From assembly GCA_016946835.1 (NCBI GenBank), contig JACVTC010000009.1, positions 882,501 through 930,000 of the forward strand: 47,500 nt of DNA. Direction: 5' to 3'. Below are positions 11,556-23,314 of the stretch, piece after piece (position 1 is the first letter of the stretch; the number at the start of each line of letters is the position of its first letter). The translations under genes and the position numbers were made by a program. The DNA is from Neocallimastix lanati (nom. inval.) (lineage: Eukaryota; Neocallimastigomycota; Neocallimastigomycetes; Neocallimastigales; Neocallimastigaceae). The notes beneath the pieces were generated by a model that worked only from the letters and a program-made list of their open reading frames with translations, searched no databases and was not told where the DNA came from.

Positions 11556-13811
11556 GTATTTACTCTAGCTTCACTCCTACTAATTCTTAATGTTTCAATA
11601 ATAATTTTTACAACTCTTTTTTCTTGAAAACATAAATAGGTCATACCTATTGCAATTAATATATTAATATATTAATGGTTGATTATTTATTTTATTATTT
11701 TATAAAAAAAATACATTAACTAAACATAAATTTAAATTTAAATTATATATGATAAAAATTATTCACCTGTCCATGATTTAAATAAAGCTAAAATTGCATT
11801 TGAGCATAATTGCAATTGTTCTTCTGAATGATTTGCTTTAGAATAAACATCTATAAATGTAGATATGATAATTTCTAAATCAACTTCTGGTTTAATATAA
11901 TTTCTTGTTTTTTCTGTGTCTAATAAATAAATAACAGTAAGCATATTCATTTCGGTTAAATACATTGGTCCTTCCACCATTGCAGTAAAAATTATTTTAA
12001 TTCCTCCACATGATGCTACTAATTTTACATTTCTTATAGCTTACATAGTTAAATATTAAAAAAATTAATAAATAATAATAAAATAATATATAATTAGTAA
12101 TAAAGGTAAAATTTATTACTGATACGATTATTAGTTATATATATTTATATATATAATGAGGAAATATATATATACATTACCTAATTCATTAAGAGTTTCC
12201 ATACAAAGTGGTCTTAATTTATCATCCACTTGTTCAATAATTGAAATTAAGACATATACTATACTTTGAGGAATTAACTTTACACCTTTTGGTGTATCAA
12301 TGAATTTTCGTACAAGTTTTAAAGCTTGAGTTCTTTCAATTTCAAATTTAAGATCCCTTACAAGAGACCTTATTTTAAAATAATAATTATATATATAGAA
12401 AGTTACTAATAAATCAACTGATTTTATTATATGCATATATTTACTAACCTATTTATATACATATCATAATTGAAAGCAAGCATTGCCATTATTATATTTT
12501 TATCATAAACTAAATATCTTAAAAGTCTAAATGTATTTGCACGAACTTCTTTCGTTTTCGAAACAACTGTATATCTTAAACTTTTTATAAATATACATAA
12601 TATAAAAAATATTCATATTTAAGATTATAATCCAAAAATAATAAGATATATCAAAAAATAAATTGTTTTAAAGTAGTACTAATAATATACCTGTTCAATA
12701 GGGTTTTTATATGAACAAAAATTCTTATATCACCAACTAATCTGCAAACACCAATTAATCGATTTAATGTATCCAATTGCTGATATGGTTCTAATGAATC
12801 ATTTTCAAGATTACTTAAACATTCTTCAACTTGAGCCTGAATTTCTTTTGAATAATAAATATATATATATATAGCAATAAGTATATATATATATATATAA
12901 TATATTAATTAGAATTTAATTTCCATTAAATTTCATAAATTATTAAATAATAAAAATATTATATTATACCTTTATGATCAATTCTTCGTGGTTTTTTTGG
13001 TTGTTCCTCTGTTTAATTAATAAAATTTTTAAATTTAGAAAAATTTAAAATAAAAAAATTAGTAATATTTTTAAATCAATTTTAAATTAGTATAATTAAA
13101 GATTAAATTATCATTATGATAATAATTTCAATTGACATTTTAAAAATTCATATAAAAAAAAAGAATATTTCATTTATTTAAATTTTATTAATTTACTTAG
13201 TTATTATTTATTTATTGACTGATTTATTAAAATTAAAATTATAAAAAAAAAAAAAAAGTTATAAAGTTAAATATTAAATTTCAAAATATAATAATTTACA
13301 ATACCAAAATTTCATTTTAATTTTATAAATACCAATACAAACTATAAAAAAAACAAAAAAAAACAAAACAAAAAAAAAAAAGAAAAAAAAGTAAAAAGTA
13401 AAATATAAAAATAAATATAAATATAAAAAAGTTTAAAACAAAAAATAAATAAATAAATAAATAATAAAAAATAAAAAAATATGAATAAATAAATATAATA
13501 TAATATAATATAATATAAAAACCTTCTTTGTGATCTGGCAAGTTTTTGAAAAATTCTATTTTTTTCATAAGTTGACTAATTTTTTTATTTGCTTCTTCAA
13601 TTCTTTGTTCAACTTTACTTCTTTCAATTGTATCACCTTTTTGAGAAGTTTCTGAAACTTGAAGCATTAATTCAGCGCCTGCTTTAATTTTTTCTTCAAT
13701 ATTTATTTTTTCTTGAAGTTTACTAATAGCAGCTGCTTTTTCTTCTCTTAACTTCTGATAAGCTAAATGGCTTTTATCTTTTGTATCCATGAAATTATCG
13801 AAATCATCCAT
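6684..13811 (-). CDS. RICTOR: RICTOR/TSC11 homologue, TORC2 subunit (25 exons)
   Basis: Scaffold subunit of target-of-rapamycin complex 2, which phosphorylates AGC kinases. Exons read in minus order: 13811-13523, 13008-12970, 12844-12691, 12580-12449, 12368-12181, 12039-11767, 11646-11564, 11422-11335, 11237-11113, 10982-10866, 10755-10610, 10469-10337, 10199-9888, 9766-9648, 9435-9328, 9222-9171, 9024-8929, 8837-8692, 8587-8509, 8352-8231, 8130-7959, 7840-7734, 7589-7445, 7327-7164, 7062-6684. They sum to 3768 nt, in frame: 1255 aa plus TAA. Residues ~15-95 form an HR1-like coiled coil (IEEKIKAGAELML). The RICTOR N-terminal helical region follows (LLRYLVYDKNI; LTVIYLLDTEKTRNYI at ~315). The middle domain has FIKRIISFYRPLSHQFSD (~620) and SHSRIILSKIMTSTYK. 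The V region has HFYGELTKTPQGCSLLER (~938) and GTCFFVLGLIANTSKGC (~1027). The C-terminus has YHYRITARRFIYDLFEG. Fungal relatives are usually somewhat longer (about 1300-1450 aa). The start is the ATG opening exon 1. A few splice sites could be off by some bases. Confidence 0.93.
11501..11555. repeat. (ATT)n microsatellite inside a RICTOR intron
   Basis: An uninterrupted ATT run lies in the intron between exons 8 and 7 (11565-11421 side), ending 8 bp from the exon 7 donor. A shorter ATT run precedes it at 11468-11482. Confidence 0.9.
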
Positions 13812-14779
13812 TTTGAATAAATTTAACTTTAAAAATTTTCATTTCATAAATAAAATAGTAAAATTAATATAAAGTCATATATATTTATTATTATTCTATT
13901 GATTACAGTTTTTTACTTTTATTTTAATATTTATTTTTTTTTTTTTTTGCAATATTATTTATTATTATTATTTTATTACTAGTATTTTGCTTTTCGCTTG
14001 TTATTGATATATTTAATTATTAAAAATGTTTTTATATTTTATTATATTTCCTAATTATATAATAAGCTTCAATAATAAAATGGTATATAGCTTATATATT
14101 AATTTTAAATGTATAATACAATAATGTTTTTGATTGTAATTTTTTTTTTTTTTTTTGACTTTAATAGAATTCATGAATTCATTTAAATTTTTCCAATATG
14201 AATTCTAATTTCCTATTTTAAATTTTATTTTCAAATAAAATATAAAAATAAAATGATTTTAGTATTCAATTAAAATAAATATAATCATAATAGAAAAAAA
14301 TAAACTTCACAGAAATTTTAAAATCAGCTATATCATTAATATTACATTAAACAATGTAATATTAATAATATAAGGATAAATAATAATTACAAATTGATTT
14401 ATAAATTTTTAATTAATTATATTAAATTAACTATACTAAATATAAGAATATTTATATATTAGTATTGTAATAACAAGATTTTAAAATTTAACAAATTCTT
14501 ATATTATTATATCAAATTACGATAAATTAATTCAAATTTATTCAGATTGAATGAATTTAATGGTCAGGATAGTAGTTCATAATAGTTTTACTTTTTGATA
14601 ACGATAAAAAAAATTTATATAAAAATTTATATATAATATAAATATAACCATTTATTAATATATTTATTCATGATTATTTTTTACTACTAATTTATTTATT
14701 TAATAATATTATGTATGATTTAATTAAATTTTAATATTCTTTAAAAATAAAATTTTTATAGTATTATTATTATTAAACT

Positions 14780-14819
<40 letters not shown>

Positions 14820-15624
14820 TGATAAAAAAAATCAATAATAAAGATCCTCAATTAAATTCATTTAGAAAGGATGTTTTTCTTTCATTAAAATATTGATTTA
14901 TATAAATTACTTAATATTTATATAATTGATAATAACATATTTATTATTTTTTTTTTTTCATTATAAAATCAATTCTTTTTTTTTTTTTTTTTTTTTTATC
15001 CATAACATATAGTACTATAAAACTATTCCCAACAAAATTTTAATTTTAAAAAATGTAAACTTTATTAAATAAGTAATATATGTATCCAATCGATTAACCA
15101 TATATTATTTAATTTAAAATTCAATTCATCATTTTAAAAGTAAAAATTTTTTTTCAAAAAAAAAAACTTAATCAATGATAAAAGGATTAAAAGGATTAGC
15201 AAAAAATAATTGAAAGTTTAATGAAAGTTGTTTTTACAATTCAATAATAAATAATTTTGTTATTATTAAATGTTTTTAATTGTTGAATAAAAGTAAAAAA
15301 AATAATCCTTAATAAATTCAAAATTAGTTTTTATAATACTTTTACATAATAAGGGTTTAAAATAAAATTTTTTTATTTATTTAAAATATTAATTGAAAAA
15401 TATAGTTTTTCAAGTAACAATAATCAATCATTTTATTATTTTTGATACTTTTACTATAAATAAAAAAATAAATAAATAAATATACATGATATTAAAAGAA
15501 TTATTATATATTATACAATATATTTTCATTATAATTGTAGAAGAAATAATTAATAATGATAAAAACATAATTATAAAAAGATATAATATCATAATATATA
15601 ATTATGTATATGTAGTTCTATGAT

Positions 15625-15655
<31 letters not shown>

Positions 15656-15820
15656 TAATTTAATTAATATTATTAATATTTTTTTATATAAATTGTTTAA
15701 TTTTTTAAATCTAATTTTTAACATATTTTTAATTTCTTATTTTGAATAAGACATATTTCTATTAATTTTGTTTATATATAAATATATATATTTAAATTTA
15801 TTATATTTAATAGAAAATTA
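13812..15820. other. Spacer upstream of RICTOR
   Basis: AT-rich, with long A/T homopolymers (14785-14816, 14975-14997) and a TTTA array near 15630. It includes the 5' flank of the minus-strand RICTOR gene. A short coding-like piece occurs on the plus strand at about 14830-14890 (frame reading NNKDPQLNSFRKDVFLSLKY then stop), too short to call. A 14-bp inverted repeat lies at 14335-14366. Confidence 0.55.
14335..14366. repeat. Perfect inverted repeat, 14-bp arms, 4-nt loop
   Basis: ATTAATATTACATT is followed by AAAC and then by its exact reverse complement. It can form a stem-loop in DNA or RNA. It sits 0.5 kb upstream of the RICTOR start, in non-coding DNA. Confidence 0.8.
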
Positions 15821-15829
15821 CATTATTAA

Positions 15830-16560
15830 ATGGCTTCATAAAGTTTCCTGAAATATCTTCAATATTAGATATAAATTTATTAATATCATCTGTTGAAATA
15901 TCCTTCCTTCTTTTGAAAGTTTTATTGTTTCAACTAATTTCTTATTTTGGTCCATCTTCTTTCTTTATGATATAACACTAAAGATATATAATTTTTAATT
16001 TTTATAATTTACATATATCAACATAATTAATATTTATATTAATAGAATATATAATAATAATAATAATAAATAATTAATAATAATAATATTAATAATAATA
16101 ATAATAATAATTATAATAAATAATTAATAATAATATTATTATTAATAATAATAATAATAATAATTAATTAATAATAATAATAATAATAATAACTTACAAA
16201 TATAATCAGGAAGAATATTAACTTCACTAGATAATAAATCATTGACATGAATTTCATGTAAAAGCTTTGTCATAAATTCTTGATTATCTGCTTGAAGATT
16301 TTTAGTATTACTTTTCAATAATAAATAATTATTAATAATTTTTTCAAGATCCATTTCTAATTATTGCTGACGTTTATTTAAATTATCATCTATTTTTAAA
16401 AGATTAATATAGAGATATCATAATTTAAAGAAATATCGATTAATTTGACAACCACCTTCTGGTATCATCTTTGGATATATATGAAAAGAGTTCACAATTA
16501 TTTTTCTTTCTTTGATATCTTTGAAGCTTCTTCTAAGCTTTTTCTAATTTTTCATTTTTG
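15830..16560 (-). pseudogene. Decayed gene for a small coiled-coil-like protein
   Basis: On the minus strand a series of protein-like pieces is broken by stops. The first (about 16560-16400) reads NEKLEKA, stop, KKLQRYQRKKNNCELF. The longest begins at 16354 with MDLEKIINNYLLLKS and continues through QADNQEFMTKLLHEIHVNDL to a possible GTAAGT donor near 16196; upstream of its ATG the frame continues back through IDDNLNKRQQ and a TAA. A third piece (15830-15985), after a possible acceptor, contains KDISTDDINKFISNIEDISG. The residue pattern (K, E, Q, L) suggests a helical or coiled-coil protein. Several breaks are TAA where a glutamine or lysine would fit. I do not recognise the family. A real gene using undetected introns is possible but less likely. 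Confidence 0.45.
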
Positions 16561-16570
16561 TACAATTTTT

Positions 16571-17194
16571 GTATAATAATAAAAGAATTTTTATTTTTAA
16601 TTAATATTATTTTTCCTTTATATATATATATATTTGTGTAAATATATTTTTCTATCTTATTTACATAATGACTATATTAAGGTATTATTTTTGTTTTTAA
16701 ATTTGACATTTATTTAAAATAAAAAAATAAAAAAATAAAAATTAACAAACATAATATGTATTAATATGTATATCTTTTTTATGATAAAATAATAGCAATA
16801 TTATTAAAAAATTATTAAATAAAATTAAAGAAATGTAGATTAAAAATTTTTTGATAAATGAATCAAATAAAAATTAATAAAAATATAATTTATTTATGCT
16901 ATATATGTATTTTTAATTGAAAAATAAAATATAATATATTTACATATATAATTGTGAACTTTATATATATATATATAAAGTTCACAATTATATCGAAAAA
17001 AAAAATAATGAATAGAAATGGATTAAAAGATTATAATATAAGAAAATTATAATAAATATATTCCAATTTCATTTTGAATAACAAAAAAAAAATGATCTAT
17101 TTTAGCAATTTGGTAACAATTAAAAATAAAATATTTGAAAATTTATTACATTACAATATATAAAAATAAAAATAAAAGCAAAAAAATATTACTT

Positions 17195-17243
<49 letters not shown>

Positions 17244-17330
17244 ACTATAAATAGTTTTTTAAAAAAAAAAAATGAAATAATATTAAAATTTAAATTTTAA
17301 AAAGAGCTTTATTTAATATCATTAAAATTT
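16571..17330. other. AT-rich spacer
   Basis: Apart from the palindrome it holds a long poly-A (17204-17240) and low-complexity A/T. No coding signal was seen. Confidence 0.6.
16946..16993. repeat. Perfect 48-bp palindrome
   Basis: The left half contains TAATTGTGAACTTTATATAT and the right half is its exact reverse complement, with no spacer. The 13-bp word AGTTCACAATTAT of the right arm recurs at 16489-16501 inside the neighbouring pseudogene, so the palindrome probably arose by inverted duplication of a local segment. It could extrude as a cruciform. Confidence 0.85.
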
Positions 17331-17334
17331 GTTT

Positions 17335-18185
17335 ATAAATATCATAAATAGAGATTTAGTATCTATAGCTAATGTAATACCTAAACAATTTTCTTTAAAT
17401 ATACCTAATAATGGAGTTATCATGTTCCTAATCAGAATAATATAACAAAGTGATTAAAAGAACAAAAAAAATTATTTTTTAACGTTAAAAAATAAAAATA
17501 ATATATATATATATGCATTATTTATTATTATTATTATTATTATTATAATTATTATTTCAACAATTATTTTTATAAAAAATTAAAAAAAAAAATATTTATA
17601 ATAATGAAATTGAAAAGAGATCCCTTACTATCAAGTAATAAATCTGAATTAAAATTTGATAATGAAAATACAACATAAATGCAAATTAAAATATATATAA
17701 TTAGGTAATGGCAAATACCAATTTAACTAAATAGAAAGAAGTAATATTAAATTTTTAGTCATTATATATTGTTATACTAAAATAAAATTATGATGAAATA
17801 ATAAAATAACTGAGCCACTAGCCGATTAATATATTCTGACATTAAATCAACTCAGGCATAAAGTATTTAATTCAAATAATAATAGTTTTTCACAAAAAGA
17901 ATTGCAATAAAAAAAATTACAGAATAATAGTAAAATAAATAATTACAAATGAAGAAATACCAAGGAAATGAAAATTTTAAATATCATAATAAAAGCTATA
18001 ATGTTTCATAAAATCAAAGTTATTAATTTAAGAAAATAATTTTTTTAAAAAATAATAAATTCATTTGATAACTTCAAAAAATATAAAAGAAAAATGTGTT
18101 TATAAAATAAATAGAAATAGAAATAGTGTCCTTGCTACTAAAAGAAGTTTATGGATTAAAATGTCAATGATAATAGAAAAAATAA
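17335..18185 (-). pseudogene. Possible decayed multi-exon gene, unassigned
   Basis: Three protein-like pieces occur in order on the minus strand. About 18175-18120 reads IVSLLLKEVYGLKCQ. About 17870-17815 reads KYFMPELI, stop, CQNILIG, stop. About 17680-17630 reads VVFSLSNFNSDLLLD and ends at a plausible GTAAGG donor. The last joins in phase, through an AG acceptor at about 17430, to RNMITPLLGIF, then KENCLGITLAIDTKSLFM (17430-17340). This looks like the helical repeat of an ARM/HEAT-type protein, but that is only an impression. The in-frame stops favour a pseudogene, although the last two exons look healthy. Confidence 0.35.
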
Positions 18186-18190
18186 TTTAT

Positions 18191-18990
18191 ATTTTATTAA
18201 TAATATTTGTTTTTAAAATTTACAATAATTATTTGTATTATTAAACATTTTTATAATAAATTTTAATTAATACTAATTAAATTATAAAACAAATTTTTTT
18301 TTTTACAAAAAAAGTCAAAGTATATCATTTTTAAAATAGTAATATGGAAAAGTAGTGGATTAATTAATAACTGTATGTTTTTATTTTATTTAAAAAAAAA
18401 ACAAAGTTTATATTAATAATAAAAATAATGATAAAAATAAAAAGTAAGAAATAAAAAATAAAAATAAAAATAAAAATAAAATGTTAGGATTATTAATAAA
18501 ACTTATTTATATATTATGTGTAACATGTGTAATGAATTTTTAAAAATTTAAAAATTTTCCTTTTTGTGAAATAAATAATTTTAAAGTTTAAAAAATTTTC
18601 TTAAATCTATATATATAGATTCTTCTTTTAAAGATTTTTTTTTTTTTTATTTTAATTTATTTTTACTTTATTATTTTATTTTTAATTTATTTTTTTTTTT
18701 TATTTTTATTTTATGAATAAAAAAAATTTAAATTTAAAATATTTGATATAACAATTGAAATAAAATAAAACATTTAAGATTTATTTTTTTTTTAAAAAAA
18801 AATTGGTTCTCTTGATTATCAGTTTATTATTTTATATTATTTATTATTTTCATCATTAAAGAAATATTGTAATAAATATATATTTAATTCAAAAAAAAAG
18901 AAATTAAAAAAAAAAATAGGAAGCAAGAAATTATTAAATACCTTCTTTTTTTTGTTGTTGTTGTTTTCTTTCCCTCGTCAGTAGTTCAAA
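18191..18990. other. Upstream region of the ARMC3 gene
   Basis: Low-complexity AT DNA with A-rich AAAAAT arrays near 18450-18480 and a short GTT run (18953-18965). The last bases before the ATG contain CTCGTCAG, which could be the acceptor of an intron in the 5' UTR. No TATA element can be singled out in such AT-rich DNA. Confidence 0.4.
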
Positions 18991-21900
18991 ATGGCCATAT
19001 CATCAAATCAAAATGCCACAGCACCAGCAGAAAAAAATAGTAAACAACCACCATCACTTGTGCTGGAAGTTGATGAAGAAGTAATATTAAATTAATTTAA
19101 TTTATTTTTTAATTAAATATATATGATTATTGATAAAAATATAATATTTAAAAATATTTCAAATTTATATTAAACTTATTTTGTTTCTTATTTAATTATA
19201 TAAATTATTAATTATCTTAAAATCTATCAATTATAAACCAATATATTAAATTAAAATTATAATAAATTAGACAATGAAATTTAAAGCAGTAAATATTCCA
19301 ATTAGTGATGCTGAAACATTAATATCACTTTTGGATTCCAATGATAATGCTGTATGTAATACTTCATTAGAATACCTAACTAAATTTGCTGAAATCTGTA
19401 AGTATTTTCAATTTTTTAATAATTATAATATCAAATATATATAGAAAAATAATTTTCAAATTATATTTATAATTATTCACAATAAGAATACATAATGATT
19501 AGATAATAATCGTAATATTATTAAAATGAATATATATATATGAATATATGAATATAAAATTGTTAAAGCACCCCAACAAAAAATATTATTACTTGATTAT
19601 AATATTCTTGAGCGTTTATGTACATTAGTTAATTCAACAGATCAAAATATAAAAAAAAATGCATTTACATGCATATCTATTACAACCGAACTAGGTAAAA
19701 TTAAAATATAGATAAATATTATTTTTTTTTAAAAAAAAAAAAAAATAATATAAACAATGATAATTAATGTTTTTATTATTTATTTATTTATATATTAAAT
19801 AAGATGAACCTCACGAAAAAATGAGAGATCCTCAATTTCTAAAACTATTATTAGATGTTTTGAAAAAAAAGGATGAACAAGTTGAAATTACTGAAGAAGC
19901 TATCTATACAATAGCAAATTTGGCTAAGGATTGTAAATATTCAATCTAGTAAAATAAAATATTGAACAAAAAAGTATGTATATTAACTAGTTATAATTAT
20001 AACATATATAAATTATAAACAAAAAGTTTCATGGAAGGCCGAAATTAGAAAATCAGGTGGAATGAAACTTCTTGTTCCTTATCTTGAAGCTCAGGATCCT
20101 GATATTAAAAAAAATGCCACTTACGCAATTGGATTATTATTAGAAGATAGTAAATTTTTTTTTAAATATAATTTTTATAATAAAAAATTCTATTAACAAA
20201 ATTAAATTTTAAAAAATAAAATAAAATAAAATAAAATAAAACAATTAATATTATTAATATAAATAATAAATAATATTTGATCAATTATTAATATCATTAA
20301 TAAAATTAATTTATTATATAGTTGGTTGTAGAACTGAAATTAGACTTGTTGGGGGAATTCCATTATTGATTGAATTATTGAATACTGAATATCCTGAGAT
20401 TCTTGAAAATGTTATTATATGTTTGACTAAATGTGCAGAAGATTGTAGGTTTATCAAAGTCTTTATTTTCCAAAAAATAAAAATTTTAAGTTCATTATAG
20501 ATTAAAGTTTAAACTAAATATATTTTAGATATTTTTAATTGATGTTAATTAAAAACTGAATATATTATTTTTTTAATTTAAATCTAAATCTAAAAAATAA
20601 TAATTATTACAAAAAGTTAATAATAGAATTGAAATTAGAAAAAATAATGGTGTTAAAAAAATAATTGATCTTTTATTTAAACAAAGTATTGAATTATACC
20701 CACTAATCATCGAATGTATCGCTATTTGTCTCGAAGATAGTAAGTTATTTATAATTTCTATAATTGTTTTTATTATTACTTTTTTTATTTTTTTCCTTTT
20801 TCTAAAAAAAAAAAAAAAAAAAAATCATTCTAAATTATTTATCATAATTTAATTTAAAAATACTTATTTATTTAGATGAAACTAATTACAATATTTCAAA
20901 TATGGGAGGTCTTACTATTATTATTAAATTCTTATCATCTGAAGATTTAATTATTAAGAGAAATGCATCACTTGCATTATCAAAAATTGCAAGAATAGGT
21001 TATTATAATTCTAAATTTAAATAATAATAATAATAATATTTAAATAAATAAAGATATTGAAATACAAAATCAAATTTCAAAAAAAAAAAAAAAAGTTTAT
21101 ATTAATTTTATTTTTTTTTTATAATTATTATAGAACATAATCATAGTTTTATTCGAGATGAAGGAGCTATTCCAATAATTGCCAGTGATTTGTCAAATAC
21201 AGATAATGATATTGTTATAACTACTGCCATGACCGTTGCTAAATTAGCAAAACAAGGTATTAATAAATTATTATTATTAAAAAAAATTACAAATAAACAA
21301 TTATAAACCAATATAAAATACTATTTAAATGATAAATATATTGAATTATTTAATTTTTATATATTTTTAATATGTATTTAAAAATTATGAATATTATTTA
21401 TATATAAAAACATAAATAAAAATAAAACTATAAAGAATTATTCCAAACTGAGTTATATAAAGCTGGTGCTGTTGAAAAATTAATCAAACAACTTGAAAAT
21501 GAAAATAATGAAGTTGTTAGTCAATGTCTTGTAGCCTTATCTTCATTCTCTGAAAATAGTAAATAAATTATGACATACATATTTATTTATTTATTTATTT
21601 ACTTATTTACTTATTTACTTATTTATTTATTTATATGATGATATTAATTGGATTTGATATTAATACTATAAAAATATTTTAAAAAAAATAGTTAAATTAA
21701 GAGCAAATATGAGACAATTAAAAGCTATTATACCTACATTGAATTTACTTCTTTCAACTGATAATCAAGTACTCATTAATGCTTGTAATTGCTTAGATAT
21801 TTTTGCAAGAGATTGTAATTATCATTTTTAAAAATAAATATTTTTTTCTTTTCGTTGTCAAATATATATTTTATATAACTATTAACACTGTATTATATTT

Positions 21901-23314
21901 TGAATAATTTTATTTTATTTTTTAGCTAATAATAGAGAAGAATTAATTGCTAATGGAATGGTTGAAAGATTAGTAGATATATTAAGTAATGAAGATCCAT
22001 CTGTTCAAAGTGTTGCAGTTTTAGCTTTATCAAGATGCATGCAAGATAGTATGTATTTTATTTGAAAATTATTATTTAAAAGCATATCTTTTTGTTAAAA
22101 AAAAAAAACTTACAAAGACATATATGCATTTTTATATAAATATTATTTTATAATTATTAGAATGATGCATAATAAATTCATATAACTAAAATATTTATAT
22201 TTATATATAATTAAATAGGTATGGGCCGTCAAATATTAAATAAAATTCAAGGAATTAAAAAGATTATTGAATTATTAGGTTCAAATGATAACGATGTTTG
22301 TAGAAATGCATCATGGACATTATCTAGTGCTGCAGTACATAAAAGTATTGTGTTAGAAGCATGTCGTATGGGTGTTATTGAAGCATTATTAAAATTAACA
22401 CATTCTATATCTATTTCTAGTTTTGCTGATGATGCGTTAGGGAAAATTTTAAAGCATTGTATGTCTATTAAATAATAATATTATTTATTATATATAAATC
22501 ATTAGAAGTTAGTTATTAATTTATACATATTGATTTATTAATGTACATATATAATATATTCCTCAAAATTATTATTTTAAATATTTATTATTGTTATATA
22601 ATAATTAATATTGATATAGATTTGCCAGCAAAATATTGGTTAAATAATTCATTAAGTCATGAAGATATTATTTCAAATGGATTTTACGATTTAGGTTATG
22701 CAGGTACCAGAGTTGGATTAAATGACGTGTTCCCAACATTAAAAGAATTAAGTGAAATTCCAGTTGATAAAAAGAGAGAAATTATTTTAATTGATATTGA
22801 AAATGATAATAATTTAAAGTCAATGGTTGAAACTCTACAAGCTAAGTTTAAAGAAATTATGAATAAAGAATGTAACATAGATAAGGATTCATTCTCATTT
22901 TCTGTTAATGAGGAAAAAATTAAAGCTGTAGCTAATGTTGTATGTGAGGCTATGGGAGGGCAAATTCAACCAGAAAAATTAGGAGATTTTGCTTATAAAT
23001 TTTCTATTATAGAGAAAAAAATGAATTTAAATAGTAATATTATTCCAATTGGAGAAATAACAGCCGGAATATTCTATCATAGAGCTTTACTTTTCAAGGT
23101 TCTTATGGACTTTTTAAATATGACACCTGTAATTCGTTGTACCTTATATAGAAGTGGCTATAATCGTGCGTGGAACACATTAGAATTATTAGATGATGAA
23201 TTTGTTGAAAATCGTAGAGAAGATGGTGAAATGTTAGTTGATTTAATGTTTAATCCTGGTGAATTATTAAAAATTGGAACTGTTGAAGCATCTAATTATC
23301 AAAAACCAACATAA
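18991..23314 (+). CDS. ARMC3: ARMC3 homologue: armadillo repeats plus EDR1-type peptidase-like domain
   Basis: Exons: 18991-19080, 19271-19397, 19569-19694, 19804-19932, 20027-20149, 20322-20444, 20617-20739, 20876-20998, 21134-21256, 21436-21558, 21692-21814, 21926-22048, 22219-22458, 22620-23314. Sum 2391 nt, in frame: 796 aa plus TAA. A short polar N-terminus is followed by about 12-13 armadillo repeats (residues ~31-565) with the typical GG(I/L)xxLIxLL and NAxxALSxLA patterns. Next come YLPAKYW and DIISNGFYDLGYAG, which link the repeats to the C-terminal domain in ARMC3. The last ~150 residues contain IPIGEITAGIFYHRALLFKV, then YNRAWN and VDLMFNPGELLKIGT, as in the EDR1/CTR1/ARMC3 peptidase-like family. 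No obvious catalytic Cys-His pair is present, so it is probably a non-enzymatic fold. ARMC3 is associated with sperm/ciliary function in animals; a flagellar role in zoospores is inferred. Human ARMC3 is similar in length (about 870 aa). Confidence 0.92.

Noticed and set aside
14830-14890. Short coding-like plus-strand piece NNKDPQLNSFRKDVFLSLKY
   Set aside because: Only about 20 residues before a stop, with no neighbouring exon.
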